A DNA stretch of 64,000 nucleotides from Actinoplanes sichuanensis (GCF_033097365.1 NZ_AP028461.1:10877501-10941500); one strand, 5' to 3'. Shown: positions 45,354 to 54,881, counted from the first letter of the stretch. Made by a program: numbers and translations. The notes: a model not told the origin generated them from the sequence alone.

Positions 45354-47294
45354 ATGCCCCTCACCAGCACCGCCACCGGGCGCGGCGCCGACACGTCTCG
45401 AGCAGCCCGCCCGGCCGGTCAGCCGGCGGCGGCCCGCCCGGCCCGGGGAGGCGACCCGGACGCGAATCGGCGCCAGGCCCGCTCGGTGGCGAAGCAGCAG
45501 CAGGCGGCCGAGCGGATCGCCGCCGCCACCGCCGAGATCTCCGCACAGAACGCCCAGGCCTCCGAGGCCTCCCGGCAGCTCTCCGAGGCGATGCAGCAGA
45601 TCGCGGCGGGCGCCGAGGAGGCCTCCGGCGCGACCCAGGAGAGCCTGGCCGCGATGAACCAGGTCGAGGAACGGGTCAGCGGCCAGGAGTCGACCACCCG
45701 GCAGGTCGCCGAGCTGAGCCAGGCTCTGCAGGGCCTGCTGAACGAGACCCGCAACGGGATCAGCAACCTGCTCGCGAACGTGGACAGCGCGTCGACCAGG
45801 CAGACCGAGTCGGTGGCGACCATCACCGAGCTGGAGAAGCAGGCCGACGAGATCGGCGAGATCGTCAAGACGGTCGCGCACATCGCCGACCAGACCAACC
45901 TGCTGGCACTGAACGCCGCCATCGAGGCGGCCCGCGCCCGGCAGCACGGCAAGGGCTTCGCGGTCGTCGCCGACGAGGTCCGGACGTTGGCCGAGACCAG
46001 CGAGCGCAGCGCCCGGCAGATCCGCGATCTGATCGACGAGGTGCGCAACAGCGTCACCGAGATCGCCGGTGCGGTGCAGACGTCCGCCGAGACGGCCCGC
46101 GGCGAGGTGGAGAAGGGCAAGACGATCACCTCGCAGTTGGAGACTATCCGTGCCGACATGGGCACGATCATGGCCGGAGCGACCGAGATGGCGGCTGCCG
46201 CCGGGCAGGCCAAGAAGGCCGCGGCCAGTGCCAAGCAGCGGTCCGAGGAGATCGCCGCGGCGGCCGAGCAGCAGTCCGCGGCCTGCGAGGAGTCCCTGCA
46301 GACGGTGGCTCAGCAGACCCAGGCGCTGCGGCAGAGCGATCAGGCCGCCGAGTCGCTGGCGGAGGTGTCGGAGACCCTGCGCAGCAGCACCGACATCGCC
46401 AAGAGCGCCGAGGAGGTCGCGTCCGCGGCCGAGGAGCTGTCGGCCGCGGTGGAGGAGATCAACCGGGCGGCCAGCCAGATCAACGTGGCGATCAACGAGA
46501 TCAACACCGGCGCGCGTACGGCGGCCGAGAAAGGCCAGCAGACCGCCGAGGCGGTGAACCAGATCGAACAGGGCGCCCAGCTCTCGTCGACCCGGGGCGG
46601 GGCCGCGGTGGAGCGCGCCGACGTGATTCTCGAACTGCTGGCCGGCAACAAGCAGGCCGTCGACTCGATGATCAACGCGATCGGCACGGCTGCCCGCGAG
46701 GGCATCGAGAACGTCCGCAAAGTGACCGAGCTGGAGCAGATCTCCCGGCGGATCGACAAGATCGTGGACGCCATCGCGAACGTCTCGATCCAGACCAACA
46801 TGCTGGCCGTGAACGGGTCGGTCGAGTCGGCCCGGGCCGGCGAGTTCGGCAAGGGCTTCGCCGTGGTCTCCACCGACATCCGCAACCTGGCCCGAGACTC
46901 GGCGGACAACGCCGACCGGATCAAGGACCTGGTCAAGTCGGTGCAGGACCGGATCGTCGAGGTCCGGGCCGACCTGGAGGAGACCAGCCGGCTGTCGCTG
47001 GCCGAGGTGGAGTCGGCGAAGGCCACCACCGCCCGGCTCGAGGAGATCGAGCGGGACATGCAGCAGGTCCGCGGCGGTAACGAGGAGGTCCGCGAGTCGG
47101 CCCTGGCCATCGCGGAGACGCTGGGCCAGGTCAAGTCGGGCCTGGAGCAGATCTCGTCGGCGGCCAACCAGGCCGAGCAACTGGCCGGTCAGGCGTCCAC
47201 CGCGGCCCGGGAGCAGGCCCAGGGCGCCGAAGAGCTCGCGGCCGCGGTCGAGGAGATCGCCGCGCTCGCCGACGAGCTGCAGAACGCCGCCTGA
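45354..47294 (+). CDS. Soluble chemoreceptor-like protein with two MCP signalling hairpins
   Basis: A 646-residue Ala/Glu-rich coiled-coil protein with no transmembrane helix or sensor domain. It has a canonical MCP hairpin tip at about 180-210 ([29 protein letters not shown]) and a second, diverged tip at about 480-510 ([29 protein letters not shown]). An ordinary MCP has one. A basic, low-complexity 50-residue start precedes the coils. GGGAG lies eight bases before ATG 45354, which sets the start. It heads the chemotaxis-type operon and should hold CheW/CheA complexes in the cytoplasm. Input must come through a partner or an internal signal. Confidence 0.88.
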   Translation: MPLTSTATGRGADTSRAARPAGQPAAARPARGGDPDANRRQARSVAKQQQAAERIAAATAEISAQNAQASEASRQLSEAMQQIAAGAEEASGATQESLAAMNQVEERVSGQESTTRQVAELSQALQGLLNETRNGISNLLANVDSASTRQTESVATITELEKQADEIGEIVKTVAHIADQTNLLALNAAIEAARARQHGKGFAVVADEVRTLAETSERSARQIRDLIDEVRNSVTEIAGAVQTSAETARGEVEKGKTITSQLETIRADMGTIMAGATEMAAAAGQAKKAAASAKQRSEEIAAAAEQQSAACEESLQTVAQQTQALRQSDQAAESLAEVSETLRSSTDIAKSAEEVASAAEELSAAVEEINRAASQINVAINEINTGARTAAEKGQQTAEAVNQIEQGAQLSSTRGGAAVERADVILELLAGNKQAVDSMINAIGTAAREGIENVRKVTELEQISRRIDKIVDAIANVSIQTNMLAVNGSVESARAGEFGKGFAVVSTDIRNLARDSADNADRIKDLVKSVQDRIVEVRADLEETSRLSLAEVESAKATTARLEEIERDMQQVRGGNEEVRESALAIAETLGQVKSGLEQISSAANQAEQLAGQASTAAREQAQGAEELAAAVEEIAALADELQNAA

Positions 47295-47311
47295 GCGGGA
47301 CGGGGAACGAC

Positions 47312-48868
47312 ATGGACGCCGACACCGATCTCGCCGACGACGAGTTCGACGAGAACAGCGACTTCGTCACGTTCGACATGGCGGGGGAGCGGTACGCCTT
47401 CCCGATGCAGCGGGTCCAGGAGATCATCCGGATGCCCGCCGTGGTGAAGGTGCCGCTCGGCCCGCCGTCGCTGGAGGGCCTGGCCAATCTGCGCGGCCGG
47501 GTGCTGCCGGTGGTGAGCCTGCGGATCTGCTGCGCGATGGAGCAGACCGAGCACGACGAGACCACCCGGGTGATCGTGGTGGACGGCGGGGTGCCGCTCG
47601 GCTTCGTCGTCGACCGGGTCTCCAGCGTGATCAGCATCGACCCGCAGCAGGTGGAGTCGGCCGAGTCGGTGCAGTCGACGGTCAACTCGGACGTCCTGGT
47701 CGGGGTGATCAAGTCCGGTGAGGGCGAGATGACCACGGTGCTCGACGTGGACCGGCTGATCGGCAGCCAGTTCACCCGGCTCGCCTCCGAGAAGCGGGGT
47801 GGCCGGGACAGCTCGGCGGTGACCCGGCTCGCCGCCGAGGGCGACGCCGACGCCGATCTCGACGACACCCTGGAGCTGGTCAGTTTCGCCGTCGAGGGGC
47901 AGGAGTACGCCCTCCCGATCGACCAGGTGCAGGAGATCGTGCAGGCCCCCGAGTCGGTGAGTCACGTGCCGAACGCCGGCAGCCGGGTGCTGGGCGTGAT
48001 CGACCTGCGTGGCCGGCTGCTGCCGGTGGTGAGTATGCGCCGGGTCTTCGGGCTGCCGGTGACGCCGCTGGAGCCGCAGAACCGGATCGTGGTGGTCTCC
48101 ATCGACGGCGGCGTGGTGGGCGTGGTGATGGACACCGTGCGCGAGGTGCTGCGGGTGCCGCACGAACTGGTCGCCCCGCTGCCGAGCGTGGTGGCCGGGG
48201 AGGGCCGCAAGACCGAGGTGGAGTCGGTGTGCCGGCTCGAGGACGGCAGACGCCTGGTCTCGGTGCTGAGCGTGAACCGGATGTTCGACTCGCCGGAGGT
48301 ACGCAACGAGATCGCCGACTATCGGCAGGAGGACGAGCCCGACATGGTCGACGAGCGGGCGGCCGACGACGGCCGCGGCGACGAGGAGCTGTTCGTGGTG
48401 TTCCGCCTCGACGACGAGGAGTACGCCGTCGACGTCGATGCGGTGCAGGAGATCATCCGGGTGCCGGAGGCGCTGATCCGGGTGCCCAAGTCGTACGACT
48501 TCGTGGAGGGCCTGGTCAACCTGCGCGGCACCGTGCTGCCGGTGGTGGACCTGCGGACCCGGCTCGGGCTGGGCCGGACCGAGCGCGACGAGCGGCAGCG
48601 GATCGTGGTGCTGATCATCGGCGGGGTTCGGACCGGGTTCATCGTGGACTCGGTGGCCGAGGTGGCCCGGGTCGGCCGCAACGTGCTGGAGCCGGCCCCG
48701 GAGCTCTCCGCCGAACAGGCGCGGGTGGTGTCCCGGGTGGCGAACCTGCCGGACCAGCAGCGGATGCTCCTGCTCGTCCAGGTGGACCAGTTGCTCGCGG
48801 CGGGGCAGGCGGATCAGGCCGCGGAGTTGTGCGTGACGGTCGCCGACGAGGCGCTCGTCGGGGTCTGA
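47312..48868 (+). CDS. Triple CheW-domain scaffold protein
   Basis: A 518-residue protein with three CheW domains in a row. They lie at about 17-155 (FVTFDMAGERYAFPMQRVQEII, NLRGRVLPVVSLR), 185-335 (SFAVEGQEYALPIDQVQEIV, DLRGRLLPVVSMR) and 360-500 (VFRLDDEEYAVDVDAVQEII, NLRGTVLPVVDLR). Acidic linkers join them. Single CheW proteins couple receptors to CheA, so a three-domain version could crosslink several receptor and kinase units. It lies 18 bp after the MCP gene. No separate single-domain cheW gene is present in the cluster. Confidence 0.92.
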   Translation: MDADTDLADDEFDENSDFVTFDMAGERYAFPMQRVQEIIRMPAVVKVPLGPPSLEGLANLRGRVLPVVSLRICCAMEQTEHDETTRVIVVDGGVPLGFVVDRVSSVISIDPQQVESAESVQSTVNSDVLVGVIKSGEGEMTTVLDVDRLIGSQFTRLASEKRGGRDSSAVTRLAAEGDADADLDDTLELVSFAVEGQEYALPIDQVQEIVQAPESVSHVPNAGSRVLGVIDLRGRLLPVVSMRRVFGLPVTPLEPQNRIVVVSIDGGVVGVVMDTVREVLRVPHELVAPLPSVVAGEGRKTEVESVCRLEDGRRLVSVLSVNRMFDSPEVRNEIADYRQEDEPDMVDERAADDGRGDEELFVVFRLDDEEYAVDVDAVQEIIRVPEALIRVPKSYDFVEGLVNLRGTVLPVVDLRTRLGLGRTERDERQRIVVLIIGGVRTGFIVDSVAEVARVGRNVLEPAPELSAEQARVVSRVANLPDQQRMLLLVQVDQLLAAGQADQAAELCVTVADEALVGV

Positions 48869-48881
48869 TCGGAGTCTCGCG

Positions 48882-49940
48882 GTGCCTACGTCCGTACTCG
48901 TGGTCGACGACTCGGCGCTGATGCGGCGCGCGCTCAAGGGGATCCTCGCGGAGGCCGGCGGGTTCGAGGTGCACACCGCCCGGAACGGGGTGGACGCGCT
49001 GGAACAGCTCGGCCGCCTCCAACCCGACGTGGTGACCCTGGACATCAACATGCCGGAGATGGACGGGCTCACCTGCCTGGCCCGGATCATGGAGGAGCAG
49101 CCCACCCCGGTGGTGATGGTCTCCTCGCTGACCGAGCACAACGCCCTGGTCACGTTGGAGGCGCTGGAGCTGGGGGCGGTGGACTACGTGCCGAAGCCGG
49201 GCGGCACGGTGTCGCTGAACATCGACGAGGTGTCGACTGACCTGATCAACAAGGTGCGCAACGCGTCGGCCGCGAAAATCAAGCGGGCCGGTGGTCTGAG
49301 CGCCCGGCTCAAGGCGCAGAGTCGGCGGACCGCGGTGCCGCCGCAGCGCGAGATCGGCGCCGTCGGCGCGGTGGACCTGGTTCTGATCGGATCGTCGACG
49401 GGCGGCCCGGCCCTGCTGTCCGATCTGCTCCCGCAGTTGCCCGGCACGCTCGGGGCGCCGGTGGTGGTGGCCCAGCACATTCCGGCCTCGTTCACCGGGG
49501 CGCTGGCCCGCCGCCTCGACGAGATCTGCGCGCTGCGGGTGCACGAGGTCGACCGGATCATGACGGTGCAGCGCGGGAACATCTACATCGGGCGGGGCAA
49601 CGCCGACGTGGTGGTGGCCCGGCGGACCGACGGCCTGATCGTCAAGAGCGTGCCGTCCACGCCCGAGTACCGCTGGCATCCGAGCGTGGACCGGCTGGTC
49701 GCCTCGGCCCGCCGCTACATCGACCCCAGCCGGCTGGTGTGCGCGCTGCTCACCGGCATGGGCGACGACGGCGCCAAGGAGATGGCGGTGGTCAAGGAGG
49801 GCGGTGGCCGAACCATCGCCGAGGCCGAGGAGACGGCCGTGGTCTGGGGCATGCCGGGGGAGTTGGCTCGCCGGGGCGGGGCCACCGTGGTGCTGCCGTC
49901 TTACGAGATCGCCGAGAAGCTGGCCGACTGGGTCCGCTGA
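48882..49940 (+). CDS. cheB: Chemotaxis methylesterase/deamidase CheB
   Basis: CheB, 352 residues, removes methyl groups that CheR adds to MCPs; this is the adaptation step. The receiver domain has the phospho-acceptor Asp54 (LDINMPEMDG) and the Lys in DYVPKPGG. After a linker, the esterase domain shows the catalytic triad: Ser in GSSTGGP, His in VAQHIP and Asp in TGMGDDG. The GTG start at 48882 is 13 bp after the triple-CheW gene. Its presence implies that the soluble MCPs are methylated. Confidence 0.95.
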   Translation: MPTSVLVVDDSALMRRALKGILAEAGGFEVHTARNGVDALEQLGRLQPDVVTLDINMPEMDGLTCLARIMEEQPTPVVMVSSLTEHNALVTLEALELGAVDYVPKPGGTVSLNIDEVSTDLINKVRNASAAKIKRAGGLSARLKAQSRRTAVPPQREIGAVGAVDLVLIGSSTGGPALLSDLLPQLPGTLGAPVVVAQHIPASFTGALARRLDEICALRVHEVDRIMTVQRGNIYIGRGNADVVVARRTDGLIVKSVPSTPEYRWHPSVDRLVASARRYIDPSRLVCALLTGMGDDGAKEMAVVKEGGGRTIAEAEETAVVWGMPGELARRGGATVVLPSYEIAEKLADWVR

Positions 49941-49977
49941 GCGGCCGTCGCTGAGCGCCGAGGAAGAGGGAAGCACG

Positions 49978-50601
49978 ATGGGACTCGTCCGCAAGCAGGC
50001 CCCCCAGCAGCCGGAGGAGGTCCTGCCCGAACCACCCGACACCGGGACACTGCTGAGCCAGTTGGACGACCCCGACCCGGACTGCCGGCGGGAGGCCGCC
50101 CTCGGCCTGGTCGACGTCGCCGAGGCGGTGCCGGAACTGCTGGCCCGAGTGGGCACCGAGGAGGATCCCCGGGTTCTGGAGTCGATCCTCACCACGCTCG
50201 CGGCCCGCGACACCGAGGAGGTGGCCGGCGGGCTCGCGGTGCACCTGGCCAGCGACGAGGCCGTGCTGCGGACCGCGGTCGCGGCGGCTCTGGCCACCAT
50301 GCCGCAGTCGGTCCCGGCGCTGCTGCCGAACCTGCTGGCCGCCCCCGACCACGACGTCCGCGTGATGACCGCGATGGTGCTGGCCGACCTGCCACATCCG
50401 GAGGCGCACACCTGGCTGGTCAAGATGATCTGTGAGGACCCGCACCCGAACGTGGTGACCGGGGCGATCGACGCGCTGCTCCCGTCGGCCACGGCCGAGG
50501 ACGCCCAGTTGCTGCGCGACGCCGTGGAGCGATTCCCGGACGACCCGTTCCTACGGTTCACGGTGAACGCGGCACTGCCCCGGCTGACCGGGACGGCGTG
50601 A
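49978..50601 (+). CDS. HEAT-repeat protein in the chemotaxis operon
   Basis: A 207-residue protein. After a 25-residue Pro/Glu-rich start come about five HEAT-like helical repeats: LDDPDPDCRREAALGLVDVA, then RVGTEEDPRVLESILTTLAA, LLAAPDHDVRVMTAMVLADL and later units. Such repeats bind proteins. The ATG at 49978 follows GAGGAAGAGGGA. Its place between cheB and cheR, with overlapping stop/start, suggests it belongs to the signalling complex. No catalytic motif is seen and its partner is unknown. Confidence 0.88.
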   Translation: MGLVRKQAPQQPEEVLPEPPDTGTLLSQLDDPDPDCRREAALGLVDVAEAVPELLARVGTEEDPRVLESILTTLAARDTEEVAGGLAVHLASDEAVLRTAVAAALATMPQSVPALLPNLLAAPDHDVRVMTAMVLADLPHPEAHTWLVKMICEDPHPNVVTGAIDALLPSATAEDAQLLRDAVERFPDDPFLRFTVNAALPRLTGTA

Positions 50602-51467
50602 TGACGAGCGCTGCCGCCACGGGGCTGTCCGACGCCGACTTCACTCGGTTCTGCGACTACTTCTACAAGCGCACCGGGATCCACTTCACCGCGTCGAAGC
50701 GGTACTTCGTCGACAAACGGATCGACGCCTGCATTCGCAACTCCCGGTACGACACGTTCGCGAGCTGGTTTGCGGCGCTGCGGACGGCCGACCGGGGCGA
50801 CATGGTCCAGGACCTGATCAATCAGCTCACCGTCAACGAGACCTACTTCCTGCGCGAGGACTACCAGTTCGACGCCATGCTCAGCACGGTGCTGCCCAAC
50901 GTACTGGCGGCCCGCGGGGGCGTCGGACGGATGACCGGGCCGGTGAAGATCCTCTCGCTGCCGTGCTCGACCGGCGAGGAGCCGTACTCGATCGCTCTCC
51001 GTCTTCTCGAGGAATGGGACCAGATCGACCACGTGGACGTCGAGATCCACGGCGCCGACATCGACAGCGACGTGCTCGCCAAGGCGGCACACGCCAGCTA
51101 CGGCGAACGGTCCGTGCAACGAGTGCCGAAGACCTGGCTGAGCAAGTACTTCGTCGCCGTCGGGTCCGGCCGCTACCAGGTCGACGAGGGTATCCGCAGC
51201 GCGGTGACCCTGCACCGGGTGAACATCTGCGACACCGCCTCGATGCGGGCGTTCCGCGACTTCGACGTCGTCTTCTGCCGCAACGTGCTCATCTACTTCG
51301 ACGAGCTGTCCAGCCGCCGGGCCGCCGAGAACCTGTACGGCGCGATGCGACCCGGCGGCTACCTGTTCCTCGGCCATTCCGAGTCGATGAGCCGGATCTC
51401 GCCGATCTTCACGCCGACCCGCCTGCCGGAGGGCCTCGTCTACCAGCGACCGAGCGGAGCCAAGTGA
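50601..51467 (+). CDS. cheR: Chemotaxis methyltransferase CheR
   Basis: CheR, 288 residues, methylates glutamates on MCPs using S-adenosylmethionine. The N-terminal helical domain (FTRFCDYFYKRTGIHF) is followed by the linker motif TVNETYFLRE. The SAM-binding domain follows: ILSLPCSTGEEPYSIA (Glu of motif I), HGADIDSDVL, and VVFCRNVLIYFD, which is diagnostic. GTG 50598 would add one residue; the ATG at 50601 overlaps the HEAT-gene stop by one base. No C-terminal pentapeptide-binding insert was noticed. Confidence 0.95.
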   Translation: MTSAAATGLSDADFTRFCDYFYKRTGIHFTASKRYFVDKRIDACIRNSRYDTFASWFAALRTADRGDMVQDLINQLTVNETYFLREDYQFDAMLSTVLPNVLAARGGVGRMTGPVKILSLPCSTGEEPYSIALRLLEEWDQIDHVDVEIHGADIDSDVLAKAAHASYGERSVQRVPKTWLSKYFVAVGSGRYQVDEGIRSAVTLHRVNICDTASMRAFRDFDVVFCRNVLIYFDELSSRRAAENLYGAMRPGGYLFLGHSESMSRISPIFTPTRLPEGLVYQRPSGAK

Positions 51468-51865
51468 TGACCGCGGACACCCCGACCCGAGCCCGGGTGC
51501 TCGTCGTCGACGACGCCGCAACGGTGCGGCTCTACCACTCCAGCCTGCTCACCGGGGCCGGGTTCGAGGTGAGCGAGGCGGCGAACGGCCTGGAGGCGGT
51601 CGAGGCGGCCCTCGGCGCCTCGTTCGACCTGTTCGTGGTCGACGTGAACATGCCACGGATGAACGGCTACACCTGCGTCGAGACGCTGCGTTCGGAGACG
51701 GTCGGCAGCGACGCCCCGGTCGTGATGATCAGCACCGAGGACCGGCCCGGCGACGCCGACCGGGCGTACCAGGCCGGCGCGAACCTCTACCTGGTCAAAC
51801 CGGTGGCCGGCGACCGGCTGGCCCGGATCGCCACGATGCTGACCGCCGGGAGGGACGCCGCATGA
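51467..51865 (+). CDS. CheY-like response regulator (first of two)
   Basis: A 132-residue stand-alone receiver. The acidic pair Asp15/Asp16 (VLVVDDAATV), phospho-acceptor Asp59 (FVVDVNMPRMNG), Thr/Ser switch (MISTED) and Lys (YLVKPVAG) are all present, so it should be phosphorylated by CheA. It has no output domain. It overlaps cheR by one base and cheA by four, between the adaptation enzyme and the kinase. Either it or the later CheY could serve as a phosphate sink. Confidence 0.92.
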   Translation: MTADTPTRARVLVVDDAATVRLYHSSLLTGAGFEVSEAANGLEAVEAALGASFDLFVVDVNMPRMNGYTCVETLRSETVGSDAPVVMISTEDRPGDADRAYQAGANLYLVKPVAGDRLARIATMLTAGRDAA

Positions 51866-54228
51866 ACCCGCTGCTCGCGCAGTTCCTCGCCGAGGCCAAC
51901 GACCTGCTGGCCCAGGTCGACGAGGGGTTGCTCCAACTGGAACGGGTGCCCGGCGACCCGGAGCTGGTCAACGAGGTGTTCCGGGCCGCACACACCTTCA
52001 AGGGCTCGTCCGGCCTCTTCGACTTCCCGGAGCTGACCCGGCTCACCCACGCCGCCGAGGACCTGCTGGACGCGGTCCGTGGCGGCCGGCTGGCGCTCGA
52101 CTCGCAGATGACCGACGACCTGCTGGCCGCCTTCGATCTGATCCGCGGCTGGCTGGCCCACGTCACCGCGCACGAACGGCTTCCGGCCGGCGCCGGGACC
52201 GACGCGGCCGGGCTGATCACCAAGCTGCGTGCCCCGCTCGGCGGCGACACCGAACCCGCCGCCGCGGCCGTGGGCGTACCGGCGCCGGTGATCGACGCCG
52301 CCCCCGACTGGCTGGCGTGGTTCGACGCCGAATGGCTCACCGAGATCGCCGCCTGGCTGGCCACCACCTCGTCGAGCATGCGGTTCGTCTACTACACGCC
52401 GGACACCGACTGCTTCTTCCGGGCCGAGGACCCCCTGCACCTGGCCCGGCAGGTGCCCGGCCTGGAACGGCTCGGCGTGGTGCAGCCGCAGACCTGGCCC
52501 GACCCGGACGAGTACGACGAATACACCTGCATGCTCTCGTTCGTGCTGGCCACCCGGGCCGCGCTCGGCGAGCTGGAATACCTGTTCCGGTACGTGCCCG
52601 ACCAGATCCACATCGTCGAGCTGGACTCCGGCGCGATCACCAGGCACCTCAGTGGCGAGCCTCCGCTCACCGCGGAGGTGCCGGTCACCGTCGCGATCAC
52701 CCCGATGATCGACTCGGAGCTCGCCGCCGACGCCCGGGCCGTGCTGCACGCCGCGCACCGCACCCTGACGATGGAGGGCGTCGTCCTCGAGGGTGCCCGG
52801 CTGCGGTCGGTACGGCACGCGGTCGCCGCGGCGGCCCGGGCCCTCGGCCTGGCGGTGGATCTGACCGAGGCCGGTCCGGACGAGCTGATCGCGACGGTCG
52901 TCCGGCTCGCCGGTGAGGCCGCCCCGGCGCCGGCCCCGGTCGTCCCGGACACCTCCGACGTGGCGGTGCCGCCACCGGCCCCGATGGTGGTTCCGGCCGA
53001 GATGGCCGGCCGCGCCGACGACCCCGGTGGCCAGGTCGGCACCCGGGTCCTCAAGGTCGACCAGGAGAAGGTGGACCGGCTGATGGAGCTGGTCGGCGAG
53101 CTGAACGTGGCCAAGAACGGCCTGACCTTCCTGGCCGACGCGGCCGAGGAGGAGTTCGGCAGCCGGGTGCTCAGCCGTCGGATCAAGGACCAGTACGCCG
53201 GCATGCACCGGATCGCCGAGGAACTTCAGGCCGCCGTGATGGACGTTCGGATGCTCCCGCTGTCGGTGGCGTTCGGCCGGTTCCCGCGACTCGTCCGCGA
53301 CCTGAGCCGCCGGCTCGGCAAGACCATCGAGCTGGTCACCGAGGGCGAGGACACGATGGCCGACAAGGACGTGATCGAGGCGCTCGGCGACCCGCTGGTG
53401 CATCTGGTGCGCAACAGCCTCGACCACGGCATCGAACCGTCCGACGAGCGGATCGCGGCGGGCAAGCACGGCGCGGCCCGGCTGACCCTCGCGGCGGTGG
53501 CCGACGGCGACGCGGTGATCGTCGAGGTCTCCGACGACGGGCGGGGCGTCGACCCGGAACGGGTCAAGCGCAAGGCGTACGAGAAGGGCCTGATCTCCGA
53601 GGAGGAGTTGGAGTCGCTCTCCGACACCGAGGCGGTCGACCTGGTGTTCCGCCCGGGATTCTCGACCGCCGACCAGGTTTCGGACCTCTCCGGACGGGGA
53701 GTCGGGATGGACGCGGTCCGGGCCAGCGTGGAGAAGCTCGGCGGCACCGTCACCATGCGCTCCAAGCTGGGCCAGGGCACGTCCACCCGACTGCGACTGC
53801 CACTGTCGATGGCGGTCACCCAGGTGATGGTGGTCAGCGTCGCCGGGCAGCGGTTCGGCATCCCGGTGGACCTGGTCGTCGAGACGGTACGGGTCCCGGC
53901 CGGCGAGATGAGCCGGGTGCTGCACCAGGAGGTGGTGATGATGCGCGGCGAGGTGGTCCCGGTGATCGACCTGGCCCGCGCCCTGGACATGCCGTGGACG
54001 CTCGCCGAGGGAGCCGACCGGCCGATCCTCGTGGTCAGCGTGAACAACCAGCGGGTCGGGCTGCTGGTCGAACAGTTCCACCGCGAGGTGGACGTGATCC
54101 TCAAGCCGATGGAGGGCCTGCTCGCGTATGCCGACGAGTTCTCCGGCACCGCGCTGCTCGGCGACGGCCTGGTCCTGCTGGTGCTCAACATGAAGGAGGT
54201 GCTCGGTCTTGCCACTCGAGTTGCATGA
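51862..54228 (+). CDS. cheA: Chemotaxis histidine kinase CheA
   Basis: CheA, 788 residues. The Hpt (P1) domain carries the phospho-acceptor His44 in AAHTFKGSSG. Residues 145-270 form an uncommon middle domain (FVYYTPDTDCFFRAEDPL, then LFRYVPDQIHIVELD) in the place of the usual P2. P3 begins at DQEKVDRLMELVGELNVAKNG (about 398). P4 kinase motifs are VHLVRNSLDHGIE (N box), VSDDGRGVD (G1) and SGRGVGMDAV (G2). The C-terminal P5 is a CheW-like domain. The start overlaps the receiver gene in an ATGA. It is the operon's only kinase. Confidence 0.96.
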   Translation: MNPLLAQFLAEANDLLAQVDEGLLQLERVPGDPELVNEVFRAAHTFKGSSGLFDFPELTRLTHAAEDLLDAVRGGRLALDSQMTDDLLAAFDLIRGWLAHVTAHERLPAGAGTDAAGLITKLRAPLGGDTEPAAAAVGVPAPVIDAAPDWLAWFDAEWLTEIAAWLATTSSSMRFVYYTPDTDCFFRAEDPLHLARQVPGLERLGVVQPQTWPDPDEYDEYTCMLSFVLATRAALGELEYLFRYVPDQIHIVELDSGAITRHLSGEPPLTAEVPVTVAITPMIDSELAADARAVLHAAHRTLTMEGVVLEGARLRSVRHAVAAAARALGLAVDLTEAGPDELIATVVRLAGEAAPAPAPVVPDTSDVAVPPPAPMVVPAEMAGRADDPGGQVGTRVLKVDQEKVDRLMELVGELNVAKNGLTFLADAAEEEFGSRVLSRRIKDQYAGMHRIAEELQAAVMDVRMLPLSVAFGRFPRLVRDLSRRLGKTIELVTEGEDTMADKDVIEALGDPLVHLVRNSLDHGIEPSDERIAAGKHGAARLTLAAVADGDAVIVEVSDDGRGVDPERVKRKAYEKGLISEEELESLSDTEAVDLVFRPGFSTADQVSDLSGRGVGMDAVRASVEKLGGTVTMRSKLGQGTSTRLRLPLSMAVTQVMVVSVAGQRFGIPVDLVVETVRVPAGEMSRVLHQEVVMMRGEVVPVIDLARALDMPWTLAEGADRPILVVSVNNQRVGLLVEQFHREVDVILKPMEGLLAYADEFSGTALLGDGLVLLVLNMKEVLGLATRVA

Positions 54229-54484
54229 GGAGACCGCCAACCTGGTCGGCGTCGTCACGGTCGACGAGGTCGAGCAGTTGACCGGCTGGCTGCGCACCGC
54301 CAAGCGGCCGAAGATCTCCCTGCGCCGTTGCAACCATCTGCACACCGGCGCACTCCAGGCCCTGCTGCTTTTCAAGCCGAAGATTTCTTCAGCGCCGAAT
54401 GACGCCTTCCTGGCGGCTCAGGTGCTGCCACTGCTCACGACGAGCAGTGGCCCAGCCCACAAGCAGGGAAGCGATCCTCCATGA
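54209..54484 (+). CDS. Small STAS-like protein overlapping cheA
   Basis: A 91-residue protein starting at TTG 54209, with a strong AAGGAGGT eight bases upstream inside the end of cheA; the two genes overlap by 20 bp in different frames. It reads like a degenerate STAS-type fold: LVGVVTVDEVEQLTGWLRTA, then ISLRRCNHLHTGALQALL. No phosphorylatable Ser in the usual DSxG motif is present. The stop overlaps cheY in an ATGA. A role in linking partners within the array is a guess; the family is not firmly recognised. Confidence 0.72.
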   Translation: MPLELHEETANLVGVVTVDEVEQLTGWLRTAKRPKISLRRCNHLHTGALQALLLFKPKISSAPNDAFLAAQVLPLLTTSSGPAHKQGSDPP

Positions 54485-54852
54485 CCACTGTGATGCTCGT
54501 CGACGACTCCGCCACCATGCTCATGAGCCTCAAGGCGATCCTGACCAAGGCCGGTTACGCGGTCGAGACCGCCGGACACGGCAAGGAGGCGCTCGACAAG
54601 CTCGGCAAGGGCGTCAAGCCGAACCTGATCATCAGCGACGTGAACATGCCGCAGATGGACGGGATCACCTTCGCCCGCGAGGCCCGCAAGGCCCCGGGCA
54701 TGCGCTTCACCCCGATTCTCATGCTGACCACCGAGTCGGAGCAGACCAAGCGGGCCGAGGCCAAGGCCGCCGGAGCCACCGGATGGCTGGTCAAGCCGGT
54801 CGGCCCGGACCAGCTCCTCGGCGTGATCAAGCAGGTTCTCCCCGGGGCCTGA
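54481..54852 (+). CDS. cheY: Chemotaxis response regulator CheY
   Basis: A 123-residue single-domain receiver. Asp8/Asp9 (MLVDDSATM), phospho-acceptor Asp53 (IISDVNMPQMDG), the switch Thr in LMLTTESE and Lys in WLVKPVG are conserved as in motor-binding CheY. It overlaps the STAS-like gene by 4 bp. No flagellar gene lies in the window, so whether it acts on the flagellar motor cannot be told from here. Confidence 0.93.
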   Translation: MTTVMLVDDSATMLMSLKAILTKAGYAVETAGHGKEALDKLGKGVKPNLIISDVNMPQMDGITFAREARKAPGMRFTPILMLTTESEQTKRAEAKAAGATGWLVKPVGPDQLLGVIKQVLPGA

Positions 54853-54881
54853 TCGACTGACCGGCGAAACGGAGGTATCGC

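Noticed and set aside
44586..47180. 864-codon minus-strand frame across dtd and the MCP gene
   Set aside because: Leu/Gly/Asp/Arg shadow of the MCP coding strand; it has no motifs and would run through dtd in another phase.
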